The position numbers were made by a program, and so were the translations under genes. A stretch of 5,749 bases of DNA from Candidatus Zixiibacteriota bacterium. GTDB lineage: Bacteria; Zixibacteria; MSB-5A5; GN15; JAAZOE01. Location: assembly GCA_030588275.1 (NCBI GenBank), contig JAUUYJ010000174.1:1-5749 (forward strand), read 5' to 3'. The notes beneath the pieces were generated by a model that saw nothing but the letters and a program-made list of their open reading frames with translations, was not told where the DNA came from and did not search any database. Below, one piece after another: positions 5,732 to 5,749 of the stretch. Position 1 is the first letter of the stretch. Every line of letters begins with the position of its first letter.

Positions 5732-5749
5732 ATAAAAAAACGGAGCGGC
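5732..5749 (-). terminator. 3' half of a Rho-independent terminator (partial)
   Basis: Read on the minus strand, the right edge is GCCGCTCCG followed by a run of seven T. A GC-rich arm directly before a T-run is the form of the descending half of an intrinsic terminator. The matching ascending arm would lie outside the window, so it would end a minus-strand gene located to the right. The missing half makes this unproven. Confidence 0.4.

Noticed and set aside
5681..5740. AT-rich repeats (ATTATTAATAAT-like) considered as a replication or attachment site
   Set aside because: Short, irregular, without iterons or DnaA-box-like repeats; better explained as promoter DNA plus a terminator T-run.

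Overview
The window carries four complete protein-coding genes and one that runs off the left edge, all recognisable or describable from their translations. Base composition is moderate to slightly AT-rich. The intergenic regions are AT-rich, with bacterial-style Shine-Dalgarno sites before most genes. The gene content is chromosomal and bacterial: a response-regulator/PEP-synthase-like fusion, a NimA-type flavin protein, a zinc-ribbon RDD membrane protein and a DNase I-fold hydrolase. This mixture would fit an uncultivated Gram-negative lineage such as the FCB group or a related candidate phylum. That placement is an impression from protein style, not a demonstrated assignment. I see no tRNA, rRNA, CRISPR array, insertion sequence or phage gene.

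Layout, left to right. Positions 1-2315 (minus strand, 3' end outside the window) hold a long multidomain protein: a degenerate receiver domain, a second receiver with an intact phospho-acceptor set, a linker, and a PEP-synthase/PPDK-type ATP-binding domain. A 275-bp divergent intergenic region follows, with a good -10 box for this gene and two CAATTG-centred palindromes. Positions 2591-3202 (plus) encode a pyridoxamine 5'-phosphate oxidase-like/NimA-type split-barrel protein. It converges on a minus-strand gene across a hairpin that could terminate transcription. Positions 3273-4016 (minus) encode a zinc-ribbon plus RDD-domain membrane protein with a long untranslated leader. Positions 4336-4551 (minus) encode a 71-residue protein of unknown function. 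Positions 4636-5610 (minus) encode an endonuclease/exonuclease/phosphatase-family protein with its active-site motifs intact, followed upstream by an AT-rich promoter region and what looks like the 3' half of a terminator belonging to a gene beyond the right edge.

There is no clear single pathway. The EEP-family gene and the 71-aa gene are close enough (84 bp, same strand) to be co-transcribed; the other genes look like independent units. The most unusual item is the receiver-receiver-PPDK_N fusion, which places an apparently phosphorylatable receiver on the same chain as a PEP-synthase-type nucleotide-binding domain. I did not find a convincing multi-gene novel system.
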